This document shows, in pieces, positions 26,601 to 35,074 of a stretch of DNA of 64,000 bases. How positions within the stretch are numbered: the first letter of the stretch is position 1; the number at the start of each line of letters is the position of its first letter. Under the pieces are notes generated by a model. That model was not told the DNA's origin, did no database searches, and was given only the letters and a program-made list of their open reading frames with translations. Source of the DNA: Vibrio sp. VB16 (GTDB lineage Bacteria; Pseudomonadota; Gammaproteobacteria; Enterobacterales; Vibrionaceae); assembly GCF_015594925.2 (NCBI RefSeq), contig NZ_CP087590.1, positions 2,170,001 to 2,234,000 on the forward strand, given 5' to 3'. The position numbers and the translations under genes are program-made.

Positions 26601-26997
26601 CCACTGGCATATAGGTGGTTGGTCGGTGATGCTGAGGCCAATTAAACTCTATTCCTCCTGAAATCCAAGGCCCTATCAAGCCGACTAGTGCAGGCTTAAT
26701 AACATCGTTACAGTAAACAAAATCTCTGTCGCGAACCTTGTCGTAGGCCTTATGAATTCGACCCCCTAGTTCTGGCAACAACATGACCTTGATATAGTCA
26801 TTTTCAAGGAAGATTGCGTTGTATTCTTTGTCTATCAATTCATCATTGATTGAATCAATTACCCCATATGGGTACACCGCACCTGAAGAGCCTTGGTACA
26901 CTCTTTTTTCCAAAAATAGGGGATTGGTATCAACTGCACCAGTAGGATATGTCGGCAACACCACTGTTTCTGACCATACCCTCGCTTTACTTTCCAT
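23695..26997 (-). CDS. DUF5107 domain protein with C-terminal TPR array
   Basis: A 1100-residue protein with no signal peptide, so probably cytoplasmic. About residues 40-345 form a DUF5107 domain, a galactose-mutarotase-like beta-sandwich: ENDYIKVMLLPELGGRI, GGIEFNWPQHHRPTTYMP, QFLWWSNPAVKGGEDHQ and YIELMTGVFTDNQPDF are conserved-looking blocks. About residues 460-950 are tetratricopeptide-like helical repeats (ALANREYERCDYDNSLALL, AYQDYYKSTWSGNCGDIGF). The family lacks an established reaction known to me; similarity to aldose epimerases and glycoside-active folds suggests carbohydrate binding or cleavage. GAGGT precedes the ATG. It is upstream of araFGH-ROK on the same strand with a 184-bp gap, suggesting it processes the imported sugar. 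Confidence 0.8.
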   Translation of the reverse strand: MESKARVWSETVVLPTYPTGAVDTNPLFLEKRVYQGSSGAVYPYGVIDSINDELIDKEYNAIFLENDYIKVMLLPELGGRIHKAYDKVRDRDFVYCNDVIKPALVGLIGPWISGGIEFNWPQHHRPTTYMPVDVNIRTHDDGSAEVWLGEVEHMYGLQISAGFKLYPNKALIEITGKVYNGNPTPRQFLWWSNPAVKGGEDHQSIFPPDVTAVYDHGKRDVSEFPIAKGTYYKVDYSPGTDISRYNNLPVPTSYMAAGSDYDFVGAYSHNEAGGLLHIANHHISPGKKQWTWGDCDFGLAWDKNLTDTGGPYIELMTGVFTDNQPDFTWIDSNEEKVFVQNFLPYSQLGSVHQANTDLALKLHREDREIEWGIYAISQIENCSVVIKSSNTVLVDEIFSFEPCQVHLETIEYSSNEKLTIVVTTQNGQKVLSYTELDAAEEAIPEPAQPPLAPQNVSSIEELYLIGQHLEQYHHASGQSEDYYQEALHRDPLDYRCNLALANREYERCDYDNSLALLNNALDRAHRYNKNPACGRASFLRGCVHEKMGQLELAYQDYYKSTWSGNCGDIGFMGASRLSFIQHRYTDALEEINRSLELNRTSYHAAFIKAVILDKLDKTDEAKCFIDMAIQQFPLGYALFFEKYRITSSDESKQIFSTLCQRRQANAIHVSGLYQSLGLMACAIRAIDLIDASGANSLLIKTALDGEMDEHLLTKAEQEFSQNVLFPNTQIEWYALTKLAGNPFVDYQLGCFYYAKKSYEKAVLLWKNALTIRPDFKECHRNLSVYYANKKQDLERALCHMSYAWELDSQDARVLFELDHLSKLIGRSPEDRLDMLNKHQSIVLKRDDLSAEWIALLNISGNQARALDVLESKVFHPWEGGEGRITGQYINALLRQTEKLVTDGKYTNAKQQLVKSLTYPDNLSEGRLVGQSDNDIYFMLGCLAEIRGNAQEAQQYWQKATLGSSELTESRYYNDQPADYLFFQALALAKLGEKDRALKRFTVMRNWANDHLSQDVYEDFFAVSLPELNVFDRDIIQNHQVHCRFIRYLSSLGEGLLLDTGITPSTQDKAALLKLEPGHGKTRLIDSLLPLLTTFFEHPPH

Positions 26998-27362
26998 ACA
27001 TAAACCTCAAAGCAGAATCTTTTTATTTTTAATCTGATGTAGGGAATTCTATGCTGTCGTTGGAGCAAGTAATTGCTAATACCTCACGCTGTTTATTAAT
27101 CTTAGTTAAGTATAAATGCGTTAAAACTGGAGGAAATAGGTGAGGATAAAACTAGAGGGTCATTTTGAATCAATTATGAAATTACACCATGTTGATAAAA
27201 ATTGATTTAAAACGATATTTATCAATAGGTTGTAGAAAGAAAAGGAAGTGAACGTAGGATGCATTAGGTTGAGAAACGCTAGCGATGCGTACTTCGTTCA
27301 TTTTATATCAACAAATTACGTTCGTAATTACTTTCATCTTTGACCTTCTTTTGCAAGCTAAC
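26998..27362. other. Intergenic region upstream of the DUF5107 gene
   Basis: No gene is evident in 365 bp. It should carry the DUF5107 promoter on the minus strand and the 3' end of the gene at 27363. Two inverted repeats are visible: TTGATAAA (27192-27199) with TTTATCAA (27218-27225), and AATTACG (27314-27320) with CGTAATT (27323-27329). Their role is unknown. Confidence 0.5.
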
Positions 27363-28199
27363 CTATAACGCATCACCACCGGCGGCGTTCCATGTTTTGG
27401 TAAAACCATTTGCCCAAAACTTAACGGGGTAACGGCGATTGTCATATTCAACCTTCACAGGAATCTCAACCCATCTTCTTTTTTTGAATTCTGAAACGAC
27501 AAAATCTAGCCCATTTTGAGTCATTGGTGTGATAGCGATAGTGTTTATGCTTCCCCCCTCTATACACATTTTACGGAACTTCACATTCTGATTATTGACG
27601 GGATAAACGGCACTGATTGGATCCGCGTCAACATTACAACTCTCAGCCCATAAGAAAACCATGCTTAACCCTGTTTTATCATTTCTAATTATTTTTGCCA
27701 TAAAATTGGTCATTTGATTTGAGAGCTCTTCATAATAAAAATTGCTCTTAACCTTTATTTCTTTCGCGTGACGAGCAGACAATGCTATCCCTTGCTCCAT
27801 TTGCTCATAGCTAAATTTCGGAAACTCGCTAATACCCATCTGATACACTGAGTCGGCCATTTCACGCGTAAATTTGATCGTACTATCGCCATTATCAATG
27901 TAATTGTTTACGTTTTCTAACACCGCAGCCAACATTTCCAATGTATATTCGTAGCTCGCGATGTCGGAAGACGGGTAGTTATAAAATGTCGTCTCTGCTA
28001 GCGCGACAGATTTTAACGAGTGAGAGCGATCAGAATGATGAATTGGGCGCAAAAAATTCTCATAAGTGACTGAAGATTGGCCCGAAATAGATTCTGTTTT
28101 TTTCGCTTTATCGGCGGCTTCAGAACAGGTGAGACCTTGTGGCTTTGAATTCACTGAGGTGCAGGCCAAAACCCCGATCAATAATATTGCTCGTTTCAT
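27363..28199 (-). CDS. Exported protein or lipoprotein of unknown function
   Basis: A 278-residue protein I do not recognise. It begins MKRAILLIGVLACTSVNSKP, a short signal sequence in which VLAC could be a lipoprotein processing site, so it may be a lipoprotein with the mature end at Cys13. The rest is soluble, mixed alpha/beta and rich in charged residues, with a central helical segment around residues 85-160. ATG 28199 is used because GGAG lies 7 nt upstream; the open frame to 28226 adds nine residues before the signal. It is followed by an intergenic region and is not in an evident operon. Confidence 0.6.
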   Translation of the reverse strand: MKRAILLIGVLACTSVNSKPQGLTCSEAADKAKKTESISGQSSVTYENFLRPIHHSDRSHSLKSVALAETTFYNYPSSDIASYEYTLEMLAAVLENVNNYIDNGDSTIKFTREMADSVYQMGISEFPKFSYEQMEQGIALSARHAKEIKVKSNFYYEELSNQMTNFMAKIIRNDKTGLSMVFLWAESCNVDADPISAVYPVNNQNVKFRKMCIEGGSINTIAITPMTQNGLDFVVSEFKKRRWVEIPVKVEYDNRRYPVKFWANGFTKTWNAAGGDAL

Positions 28200-28341
28200 C
28201 TTTTTTCTCCATCCATGAGAAGCCAACCCTAAGCTTCAATTTCACTCATTCAGTGAATTAATTGTATGTTTGTTCATCACTCCAAACTATGATTTAAAGT
28301 AATTCTGCGCTAAGTAGCGAAAAGAAAACCGAAAGAGGTTC

Positions 28342-29307
28342 ATGATGCAAGTTTCTGACATCCTATATGGGTTCTACTTCGACAAGAGTGGCTTGACGAA
28401 GAAAATTAAAAATACGGCTGAGCTAGATACTTATAGGTCGCACTGGCTCCATTTTGATTACACGCTTCCTTCCACGATTCTATGGTTGAGAAATCACAGT
28501 AAACTTAACCCTACTGTCATTGATGCTCTATTAAATGAAGAGACTCGCCCTAGAGCAACGAAGCTCGATGACGGGTTACTGATTTCATTAAGAGGGGTCA
28601 ACTTAGCGGCTGGTAGTGACCCCGAAGATATGGTTTCTATCCGCCTGTGGGTCACAAATGACAAAGTAATCAGTACAAGATGTCGAAAACTACTTTCGAC
28701 GCTAGATATTGCAAATGATTTCAGTCAAGGAAATGGGCCAAGTTCACCATCTCGTTTTGTCATAGAGCTAACTGAAAAATTGATTTCAAGAATGAGTGAC
28801 ACAATCAACGACATTGAGGAAAAGATAGCCAGTATTGAAGAGGCAATCCTCACGTCAACTAACTATAGTCTGCGTAATGAACTTTCGATCTTACGCCGAC
28901 AGATCATCTCGTTAAGACGTTACCTGTCGCCACAAAAAGAAGCTATGATTCAGTTATTAAGTGACAAAATTACTCTGTTTTCTGTTGAAGATAAAATTCA
29001 ACTACGTGAAACGTTAGATCACTTAGTTCGCTACATAGAAGATTTAGATTCAATTAAAGACCGCGCTACTGTTAGCCAAGAAGAACTCAGTAATCGTCTT
29101 GCAGAACAGATGAACAATCGCATGTATGTTCTTTCGATTGTTGCCGCTATTTTCTTACCTCTCGGTTTTCTTACTGGATTGTTCGGAGTCAATGTAGGCG
29201 GGATTCCCGGCGCAGAAAGCAGCGATTCTTTTGCCATATTTAATTTATTGCTTATTGGCGTCGTCATTATTCAAGTTTGGATATTCAAGAAAAAGAACTG
29301 GTTCTAA
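28342..29307 (+). CDS. zntB: ZntB-like zinc transporter, CorA family
   Basis: A 321-residue CorA-superfamily protein. A cytoplasmic N-terminal domain of about 260 residues, ending in long helices (SDTINDIEEKIASIEEAI onward), precedes two C-terminal membrane segments. The channel-mouth motif reads GVNVGGIPG, close to the GINLGGIPG form of ZntB and unlike the GMN of magnesium CorA. ZntB moves zinc across the inner membrane. The C-terminus VWIFKKKNWF is also ZntB-like. GAGG lies before tandem ATGs at 28342 and 28345. It stands alone between convergent and divergent genes. Confidence 0.85.
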   Translation: MMQVSDILYGFYFDKSGLTKKIKNTAELDTYRSHWLHFDYTLPSTILWLRNHSKLNPTVIDALLNEETRPRATKLDDGLLISLRGVNLAAGSDPEDMVSIRLWVTNDKVISTRCRKLLSTLDIANDFSQGNGPSSPSRFVIELTEKLISRMSDTINDIEEKIASIEEAILTSTNYSLRNELSILRRQIISLRRYLSPQKEAMIQLLSDKITLFSVEDKIQLRETLDHLVRYIEDLDSIKDRATVSQEELSNRLAEQMNNRMYVLSIVAAIFLPLGFLTGLFGVNVGGIPGAESSDSFAIFNLLLIGVVIIQVWIFKKKNWF

Positions 29308-29416
29308 TAATGGTTACTGACAAGTCATTTATCCGTGCCATCACGTCCCCCACTTCATCAATTAACGCTTCCTGTAACAAAGTGGGGGTGACGAACAAGG
29401 TAATCGTTTTCCTGTT

Positions 29417-30961
29417 CTACATCTTACTCACTCCTGAATACTTCACACCCGACAATTGCGCCATCTCTTTCTTCCAAGTCGCCAGATCATTTTTGTTAAA
29501 CTTGTTTAGCGCATCATGCCCACAAGCTCTAGACATCACCTGCATCAACTCGACCGAGGCTTCAAAGAAGTTCTTCAACTGCACCGACGCTTTGCTAACA
29601 TTCAACCTTTGGCGTAGGTCGGCCTTTTGAGTCGCAATACCAGCAGGACAATTGTTGGTGTTACACATCCGAGCCGCAACACAGCCAATGGATTGCATAG
29701 CACTATTGGATATAGCCACCCCATCGGCTCCTAATGCCATTGCTTTCACAAAATCCATTGGAACACGAAGTCCGCCCGTGACTATCAAGGTCACTTCTCC
29801 ACTCACGCCTTGTTTATCTAGGTAAGCACGCGCTCGTGCTAATGCCGGAATGGTTGGCACACTAATATGGTCCCTAAACATCTCTGGTGCCGCGCCCGTA
29901 CCCCCACCACGCCCATCAAGGATGATATAATCGGCACTGGCATCCAGCGCAAACTGGATATCACTTTCAATATGGTTGGCACTGAGTTTAAAGCCAATTG
30001 GAATACCACCGGTCACTTCACGAACTCTGTCTGCAAACTTTTTAAAATCTTCTGCGGTATGAAGATTCTTAAAGGTGGGCGGTGATATGGCAGCAGTCCC
30101 TGCTTCTATCCCCCTAACTTCGGCAATTTTCCCGATATTTTTATTGCCCGGCAAGTGACCACCTGTCCCTGTCTTCGCACCTTGGCCGCCTTTAAAATGA
30201 AACGCCTGCACATTGATTAACTTGGATTCATCATATCCAAACCCAGCGCTCGCGAACTCATAGAAGTAACGTGAGTTTGCGGCCTGTTCTTCCGGCAACA
30301 TTCCTCCCTCTCCCGAGCATATTCCTGTTCCGGCCAACTCGGCTCCGGTCGCTAATGAAACCTTTGCTTCTTCCGACAGCGCGCCAAAGCTCATATCGGA
30401 TACAAACAGGGGAATATTTAGTGTCAGTGGCTTTTTGGCATTGGGACCGATAACCAATTGAGTGCTCACTGGAACATCCTCTAGCAACGGCTTGGTCGCC
30501 ATCTGTGCAACCATAATCTGTAGGTCATCCCAATGAGGGAGTTCATTCCTTGGTACACCCATCGACGTCATGGGACCGTGATGTCCCATTTTGGAGAGGC
30601 CTTCTCGTGCCAATTGATGGATAAATTCGACCGTCGGTTCTTCTTTGGTGGCTGCAGCGACCGGCATAGTACCTGCCGGCTGTATCTGAACACCGGGTCC
30701 TTCCTGCCCAACTTGTTCACTAGAGAACTGTTTATGAGATCCATCACAATAGGGTGGATTAGCGGTGTGTTTACAGCGACAAAGATAGGCCCCGCCACTT
30801 TCGTTCGCAATGAAGCTTTTAGGCTTAAAACCTGACCCTGCATGGGAGCCATCACAATAGGGCTGATTCCCTGAGCGACCACAGGTGCAAAAATAATACT
30901 CTTGATCTTTCGTCAATTCGACGTTGATAGGTTTGTTGTTTTCGACAATTGGGTTGCTCAT
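29417..30961 (-). CDS. Fusion of two CDGSH iron-sulfur domains with a glutamate-synthase-like FMN domain
   Basis: A 514-residue fusion protein. Two N-terminal CDGSH modules carry the complete Cys3-His set for [2Fe-2S] clusters: Cys25, Cys27, Cys36, His40 and Cys61, Cys63, Cys72, His76. From about residue 150 the protein is the FMN-binding barrel of the glutamate synthase large subunit (GltB-like), with FVSDMSFGALSEEAKVSLA, KGGQGAKTGTGGHLPG and DGRGGGTGAAP. The C-terminal MCNTNNCPAGIATQ resembles the [3Fe-4S] site of GltB. The amidotransferase domain is absent, so it is probably an electron-transfer oxidoreductase rather than a glutamate synthase. AGGAC precedes the ATG. It is divergent from the phosphatase. 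Confidence 0.85.
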   Translation of the reverse strand: MSNPIVENNKPINVELTKDQEYYFCTCGRSGNQPYCDGSHAGSGFKPKSFIANESGGAYLCRCKHTANPPYCDGSHKQFSSEQVGQEGPGVQIQPAGTMPVAAATKEEPTVEFIHQLAREGLSKMGHHGPMTSMGVPRNELPHWDDLQIMVAQMATKPLLEDVPVSTQLVIGPNAKKPLTLNIPLFVSDMSFGALSEEAKVSLATGAELAGTGICSGEGGMLPEEQAANSRYFYEFASAGFGYDESKLINVQAFHFKGGQGAKTGTGGHLPGNKNIGKIAEVRGIEAGTAAISPPTFKNLHTAEDFKKFADRVREVTGGIPIGFKLSANHIESDIQFALDASADYIILDGRGGGTGAAPEMFRDHISVPTIPALARARAYLDKQGVSGEVTLIVTGGLRVPMDFVKAMALGADGVAISNSAMQSIGCVAARMCNTNNCPAGIATQKADLRQRLNVSKASVQLKNFFEASVELMQVMSRACGHDALNKFNKNDLATWKKEMAQLSGVKYSGVSKM

Positions 30962-31320
30962 ATTCTGTCCTTATAATTGTTATATCCGCCTTTCGTGGCT
31001 TATCTATAAGGTTAGTAGAATACGCAACTCAGTGTATGTTAATTCACTGTATGCAGTCACAAAAAACAGGGAATGATGGGCATATTTAGCGAGAATTCCC
31101 TTTCCCACCCTTAACGAGATCTCAGTTCACAATACTTAACATAAAAACGTGGCCCTATGAATATCGTCGAACAACAAGATGAGCATCACATATACGACCC
31201 AATACGTAGTCTACTATTCGAGCGATATCAGGTTATTTATTAACCATAGATGCAGTTTTTACCGTTCGACAATATTGGAAGAGTTACATAATCATTATTT
31301 AGCAACTTCGAGGAAAATTC
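30962..31320. other. Divergent promoter region
   Basis: The 359 bp between the divergent CDGSH-fusion gene and the alkaline phosphatase must hold both promoters. GGTTATTTATTAACC (31231-31245) is a small palindrome. I looked for a pho box (CTGTCAT repeats) and found none that was convincing. No gene is visible. Confidence 0.45.
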
Positions 31321-32904
31321 ATGAAATTTGACAAGACAGTACTGGCTATAACGATGAGTCTCACCTTGGTGGCGCCTGTTTGCCAAGCAGAGGTTAAAAA
31401 TCTCATTTTAATGATCGGTGATGGTATGGGACCACAGCAGGTTGGCCTACTAGAGTTATACGCTCGTGAAGCGCCAAGCTCTATATATAATGGCAAATCA
31501 ACTGCGATCAGTAAGTTTGCTGAAGAAGGGCTCGTTGGCATGTCATTGGTACACCCCGATGATTCTATCGTCGTAGACTCCGCTTGTTCTGCTACTCAAT
31601 TAGCTATTGGTCAATTTGCACCTTCTGAGGTTATTGGCCTTGATGCAAAGGGGAATCCTGCGGAAACCATACTTGAAAAAGCGAAGCGTTTAGGCAAAGC
31701 GACGGGTCTTGTCTCTGATACTCGCATCACCCACGCGACGCCAGCCTCTTTTGCTGCCCATCAACCGCACCGTTCACTAGAAAACACTATTGCGGCAGAG
31801 ATGTTAGCTTCAGGTGTCGATGTCATGCTTTCAGGTGGCATACGCCATTGGCTGCCAAAAGAAGTGAATGACAAAGGGAAAATTTATGACGAATTTGTCG
31901 AAATGACTGACGGTGCAGTAAAAATAAAATCAAAACGTAAGGACAGCAAAAACTTAATTACTGATGCACATGACGCTGGCTACCAAATCGCTTTTACCAA
32001 AGACCAATTAGCCGCAACCACTAGCGATAGTAAATTACTCGGGTTGTTCGCCTACTCTGGTATGTATAACGGCATTCGCTATACCGCGACGAAAGATGAC
32101 CCTAAACGTACACAACCAACGTTGAAAGAAATGACGATGAAAGCGCTTGATGTTTTGAGCCAAGATGAAGATGGATTTTTCTTAATGATTGAAGGTGGTC
32201 AGATTGACTGGGCGGGTCATAACAATGATGCGGGTACTATGCTGCATGACCTCTTGAAATTTGATGACGCTATCGAGTATGTCTACGATTGGGTTCAAAA
32301 TCGCACAGATACCATGGTTGTCATCACAGCGGATCATGAAACGGGTTCATTTGGATTCAGTTATTCAGCCGCAAACTTACCTAAAGCTAAAAAGCTGCCC
32401 GGTTCTGGGTTTGCTGATCGCGAGTACAAACCAAACTTCAACTTTGGAGACAAATCGTTGTTAGATAGGCTCTACGCTCAATCTATGAGCTTCGATGATA
32501 TGACGTCTGAATTCTACGATCTTGATAAGTCGATGCAAACGCCTGAGGCATTTCGTGACATCATGAATGACCATACCGATTTTCCAATTACTCTTGAACA
32601 AGCGACAGCTATCTTAACGGATGTACCCAATCCATATAAGACACCAGGGCATTCATACTTAAGCGCGGATACTCTGCCTGCTATACATGACTTCCAATCA
32701 TTCTATGTATACGGCGATGAAATTCGGTGGGATCTTATGGGACGGGCACTGGCAGAGCAGCAAAACATTGTCTGGGGTACTGGTACACATACCTCTACAC
32801 CCGTCGGGGTGATTGCTTGGGGCCCTATGAAAGAAATAAAGCCATTCTCTCAGATAACGCACCACTCCCAAGTTGGTCAGTACATGATGGATAACATTAA
32901 ATAA
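31321..32904 (+). CDS. Alkaline phosphatase
   Basis: A 527-residue secreted alkaline phosphatase with a signal peptide ending VCQA before EVKN. The catalytic core is recognisable: MIGDGMGPQQV (zinc ligand Asp), DSACSATQLAIG with the nucleophilic Ser, IEGGQIDWAGHNND and TADHETGSFGF with metal ligands, and GTGTHTSTPV near the C-terminus with the last His. It releases phosphate from organic esters in the periplasm. It is longer than E. coli PhoA (471) and more like the Vibrio-type enzymes. GAGGAA lies 8 nt upstream of the ATG. It is monocistronic and followed by a hairpin. Confidence 0.9.
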   Translation: MKFDKTVLAITMSLTLVAPVCQAEVKNLILMIGDGMGPQQVGLLELYAREAPSSIYNGKSTAISKFAEEGLVGMSLVHPDDSIVVDSACSATQLAIGQFAPSEVIGLDAKGNPAETILEKAKRLGKATGLVSDTRITHATPASFAAHQPHRSLENTIAAEMLASGVDVMLSGGIRHWLPKEVNDKGKIYDEFVEMTDGAVKIKSKRKDSKNLITDAHDAGYQIAFTKDQLAATTSDSKLLGLFAYSGMYNGIRYTATKDDPKRTQPTLKEMTMKALDVLSQDEDGFFLMIEGGQIDWAGHNNDAGTMLHDLLKFDDAIEYVYDWVQNRTDTMVVITADHETGSFGFSYSAANLPKAKKLPGSGFADREYKPNFNFGDKSLLDRLYAQSMSFDDMTSEFYDLDKSMQTPEAFRDIMNDHTDFPITLEQATAILTDVPNPYKTPGHSYLSADTLPAIHDFQSFYVYGDEIRWDLMGRALAEQQNIVWGTGTHTSTPVGVIAWGPMKEIKPFSQITHHSQVGQYMMDNIK

Positions 32905-32918
32905 TAATAAGCACCAAT

Positions 32919-32949
32919 CGCCAGACTTATGTTGAGCATAGGTTTGGCG
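32919..32949 (+). terminator. Terminator-like hairpin after the alkaline phosphatase
   Basis: CGCCAGACTTATG pairs with CATAGGTTTGGCG through a TTGAG loop, with two G-U pairs when transcribed rightward. It begins 15 bp after the stop codon. Confidence 0.5.
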
Positions 32950-32979
32950 TAATCGCCGATGAAACTCTCCCCTTCTCGG

Positions 32980-33435
32980 CTATTCCATGCTGACCATCGC
33001 CATTAAACACATAGAACTTCGCATGACACTCAATACCGTTTCCCTTAACCACTTGTGAGAAGGATCATTGTCGTATTTTGGGTGCCATATCAGCCAATAT
33101 TTTTGTTTTGGCGCTTCAATAGGCAAAGGAAAATACTTGATTGAAAAAGATTGTTGCATGCTTATAGCAATGTGCTCAGGGATAACAAGCAACATATCGG
33201 AACGACAGATTGCCGTTAGCGCAGATGTAAAGAACGGGACAGTAAATTGAATTCGGCGACGGAGCCCTTGTTCGGCTAGTGCTGTCTCAACAAAGCTGTC
33301 TTTATCTCCGCCACCAGTCACCGAGGTGTGATTAAAGCGCAAGAAATCAGCCAGGCTTGGAACACTATTTACACGCAAAATAGTGGCATACCGCCCATGA
33401 TTGCGTCTCGAACACGTCCTTACAGAACGAAGGTA
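32980..33435 (-). pseudogene. N-terminally truncated LysR regulator remnant
   Basis: The minus strand encodes the last 130-150 residues of a LysR substrate-binding domain: RYATILRVNSVPSLADFL, ETALAEQGLRRRIQFTVPFF and SDMLLVIPEHIA match the C-terminal half of the family. The helix-turn-helix and the first half are absent; the frame is closed by a stop at 33436-33438, and the neighbouring lipoprotein gene begins at 33440 on the other strand. Only TTG offers a start (33378). I read it as a gene that lost its 5' half when the adjacent lipoprotein region was joined. A functional short product is unlikely. Confidence 0.7.
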
Positions 33436-33439
33436 TCAA

Positions 33440-34252
33440 ATGAATAGAATCATCAAGAGCGGCATCGTTTTGTCGAGCATGGCACTTGGCCTTACGGGCT
33501 GCCAACGTATACAACCTGAGGAATTTCAAGCTCAGACAGACCCCGCACCTTTGTGTCAATCCGCTATGTTTGATAAGTCAGCGCTGGTGTTCGACACTTT
33601 CTTACTGTGCGGAACAAAGGGAGTACCGATGGAGAAATTTACTCACGCAGCCAACGTGACCGCAGAGTGGCTAGATAATGATGAAGACGGTTATGTTGAC
33701 GAGCCGCGTTTACTCACGACGATGCAAGCGAGCAAACCTGTCCTTCTGATGTCGGCAGACGGCCTATCTTCGTCGGCTATTTCTGATGTAATGAATGACC
33801 TAGACGGCTATCAACTTCAGGATTTAAGTGCCTCTGAGACAAACCCAACCGGCAGCCGACGCGATGCATCTCAAGAAGAAATTCATCACCTCATCATGGC
33901 ATCCGGGTGGCAAAAACGCTTTCCTTCCATATTCGGTGATGCGCCAGAAAAGAACAGCGAACTCTATAAGATCTGGATGTCAGCAGAAGAGAATGATTTT
34001 TATTTTTACGGCGACCCTACCTGTGACGCCAACTGTAAAGTCACAGAATTTGTCTATCTTGCCTCTGCTTCCTATCTTGGTTCAACACGAGATGTAGAAC
34101 ACGATGAGATGCGCCTCAGAACACGACAAGAACTTAAGCAGAAACTACCAGCTATCGTCACCCTTTTTGAGTCACCCAACTACGTATATCCGACCTATCA
34201 TTGGCCCGATGGCCAATATCCACACTCGAATAATATCCAATATACCGACTGA
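33440..34252 (+). CDS. Lipoprotein with an EF-hand-like loop
   Basis: A 270-residue putative lipoprotein. The signal peptide ends in LTGC with Cys21 as the lipidated residue. The loop DNDEDGYVDE (residues 79-88) has the D-x-D-x-D-G spacing of calcium-binding EF-hands, but position 12 is Arg instead of Glu, so binding is uncertain. The pattern EWLDNDEDGYVDEPRLLTTM recurs, in my recollection, in an uncharacterised secreted family. Four or more cysteines could form disulfides (CDANC near residue 195). GAAGG precedes ATG 33440. No function can be assigned. Confidence 0.6.
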   Translation: MNRIIKSGIVLSSMALGLTGCQRIQPEEFQAQTDPAPLCQSAMFDKSALVFDTFLLCGTKGVPMEKFTHAANVTAEWLDNDEDGYVDEPRLLTTMQASKPVLLMSADGLSSSAISDVMNDLDGYQLQDLSASETNPTGSRRDASQEEIHHLIMASGWQKRFPSIFGDAPEKNSELYKIWMSAEENDFYFYGDPTCDANCKVTEFVYLASASYLGSTRDVEHDEMRLRTRQELKQKLPAIVTLFESPNYVYPTYHWPDGQYPHSNNIQYTD

Positions 34253-34429
34253 GGTAACACTGATTTTCTACTGGTCATTCACTGGTCATTCACCAGCATT
34301 GATTTATAAAGTACCCAAAGCAAAGCAAAACAAGCCTTGTCTTTGTAAACACGTAGTTTGACGTTCACTTTTGTAACCACTTTTACTGCGCTATGTATAC
34401 CAACTACCACCACTATTAATGGATCTAAA

Positions 34430-34720
34430 ATGAAAAAAATTATCTTTCTTACCTTCGCTGTCTTAAGTCTTTCGGCTTGTTCGGGTGTGCGCCAAACAGA
34501 CCAAGCTTTCGATTCACATGCAGAAAGTGTTAACTTTCTATTTCTTCAGTTTCCTGGCGGTGACACTCAAGAGCGCGCGATGGAACTTGTACCAGAAAAT
34601 GCCGAGGTCGTTACGGTTCAATCAACCCCTTCCGATACTACGTCTGTACTGGGTGTCTTAAACCGCCTGATTGGCATCGACCAAACTAAGGTTTCCGGTA
34701 CCGTAGACACCGCTGAGTAA
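34430..34720 (+). CDS. Small lipoprotein of unknown function
   Basis: A 96-residue putative lipoprotein: MKKIIFLTFAVLSLSAC gives a standard signal with Cys17 as the lipid site. The mature part, with GGDTQERAMELVPENAEVV and VLGVLNRLIGIDQTKVSGTV, has the look of small outer-membrane lipoproteins that stabilise envelope complexes, but I do not recognise the family. ATG 34430 is chosen because it starts the signal. It lies 177 bp after the EF-hand-like lipoprotein and ends just before a good terminator. Confidence 0.65.
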   Translation: MKKIIFLTFAVLSLSACSGVRQTDQAFDSHAESVNFLFLQFPGGDTQERAMELVPENAEVVTVQSTPSDTTSVLGVLNRLIGIDQTKVSGTVDTAE

Positions 34721-34752
34721 ATGAACAAACTGTCTTGAATTCCACTGCCTAA

Positions 34753-34784
34753 GAATAAGCCCTACAATTGGGGCTTATTTTTTA
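34753..34784 (+). terminator. Rho-independent terminator
   Basis: AATAAGCCC (34753-34761) and GGGCTTATT (34770-34778) form a perfect 9-bp stem with an 8-nt loop, followed by TTTT. It ends the small lipoprotein transcript. Confidence 0.85.
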
Positions 34785-35074
34785 TATTTCGAAAACATCA
34801 GAGAACTCACCGACTGTCATGCCACCAATAAATAAGTGCAACTAAATTGTCTTATAAACAGGCAGACTTTAGCGTATTGCTATTTGATCACCTATTCTTT
34901 ACTGATTCACTTCGAGTAGGCATTCTTAATGATTAAATCTACGATGGACGACACCCCGCTCGTTGGTATCGAGGTGTCGTATGACTACATCTTTAAAACG
35001 GTCATTGCAACGTCCTATAGCAAGTTATAGATAGATGGTAGGATGCCATTTCGAGAGTATATAGAGGTCATTTG
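34785..35074. other. Intergenic region with a long imperfect hairpin
   Basis: ACGACACC (34948-34955) pairs with GGTGTCGT (34973-34980), and inside it CTCG pairs with CGAG. It sits about 95 bp upstream of the alcohol dehydrogenase. It may be a regulatory leader structure or a repeat remnant. No gene is seen. Confidence 0.4.

Noticed and set aside
31020..31110. Pho box upstream of the alkaline phosphatase
   Set aside because: Only loose CTGTAT-like fragments; no paired CTGTCAT repeats with proper spacing.
33378..33440. Intact LysR gene with the lipoprotein overlapping it
   Set aside because: A stop codon closes the LysR frame at 33436-33438 and no helix-turn-helix is encoded upstream in any frame.
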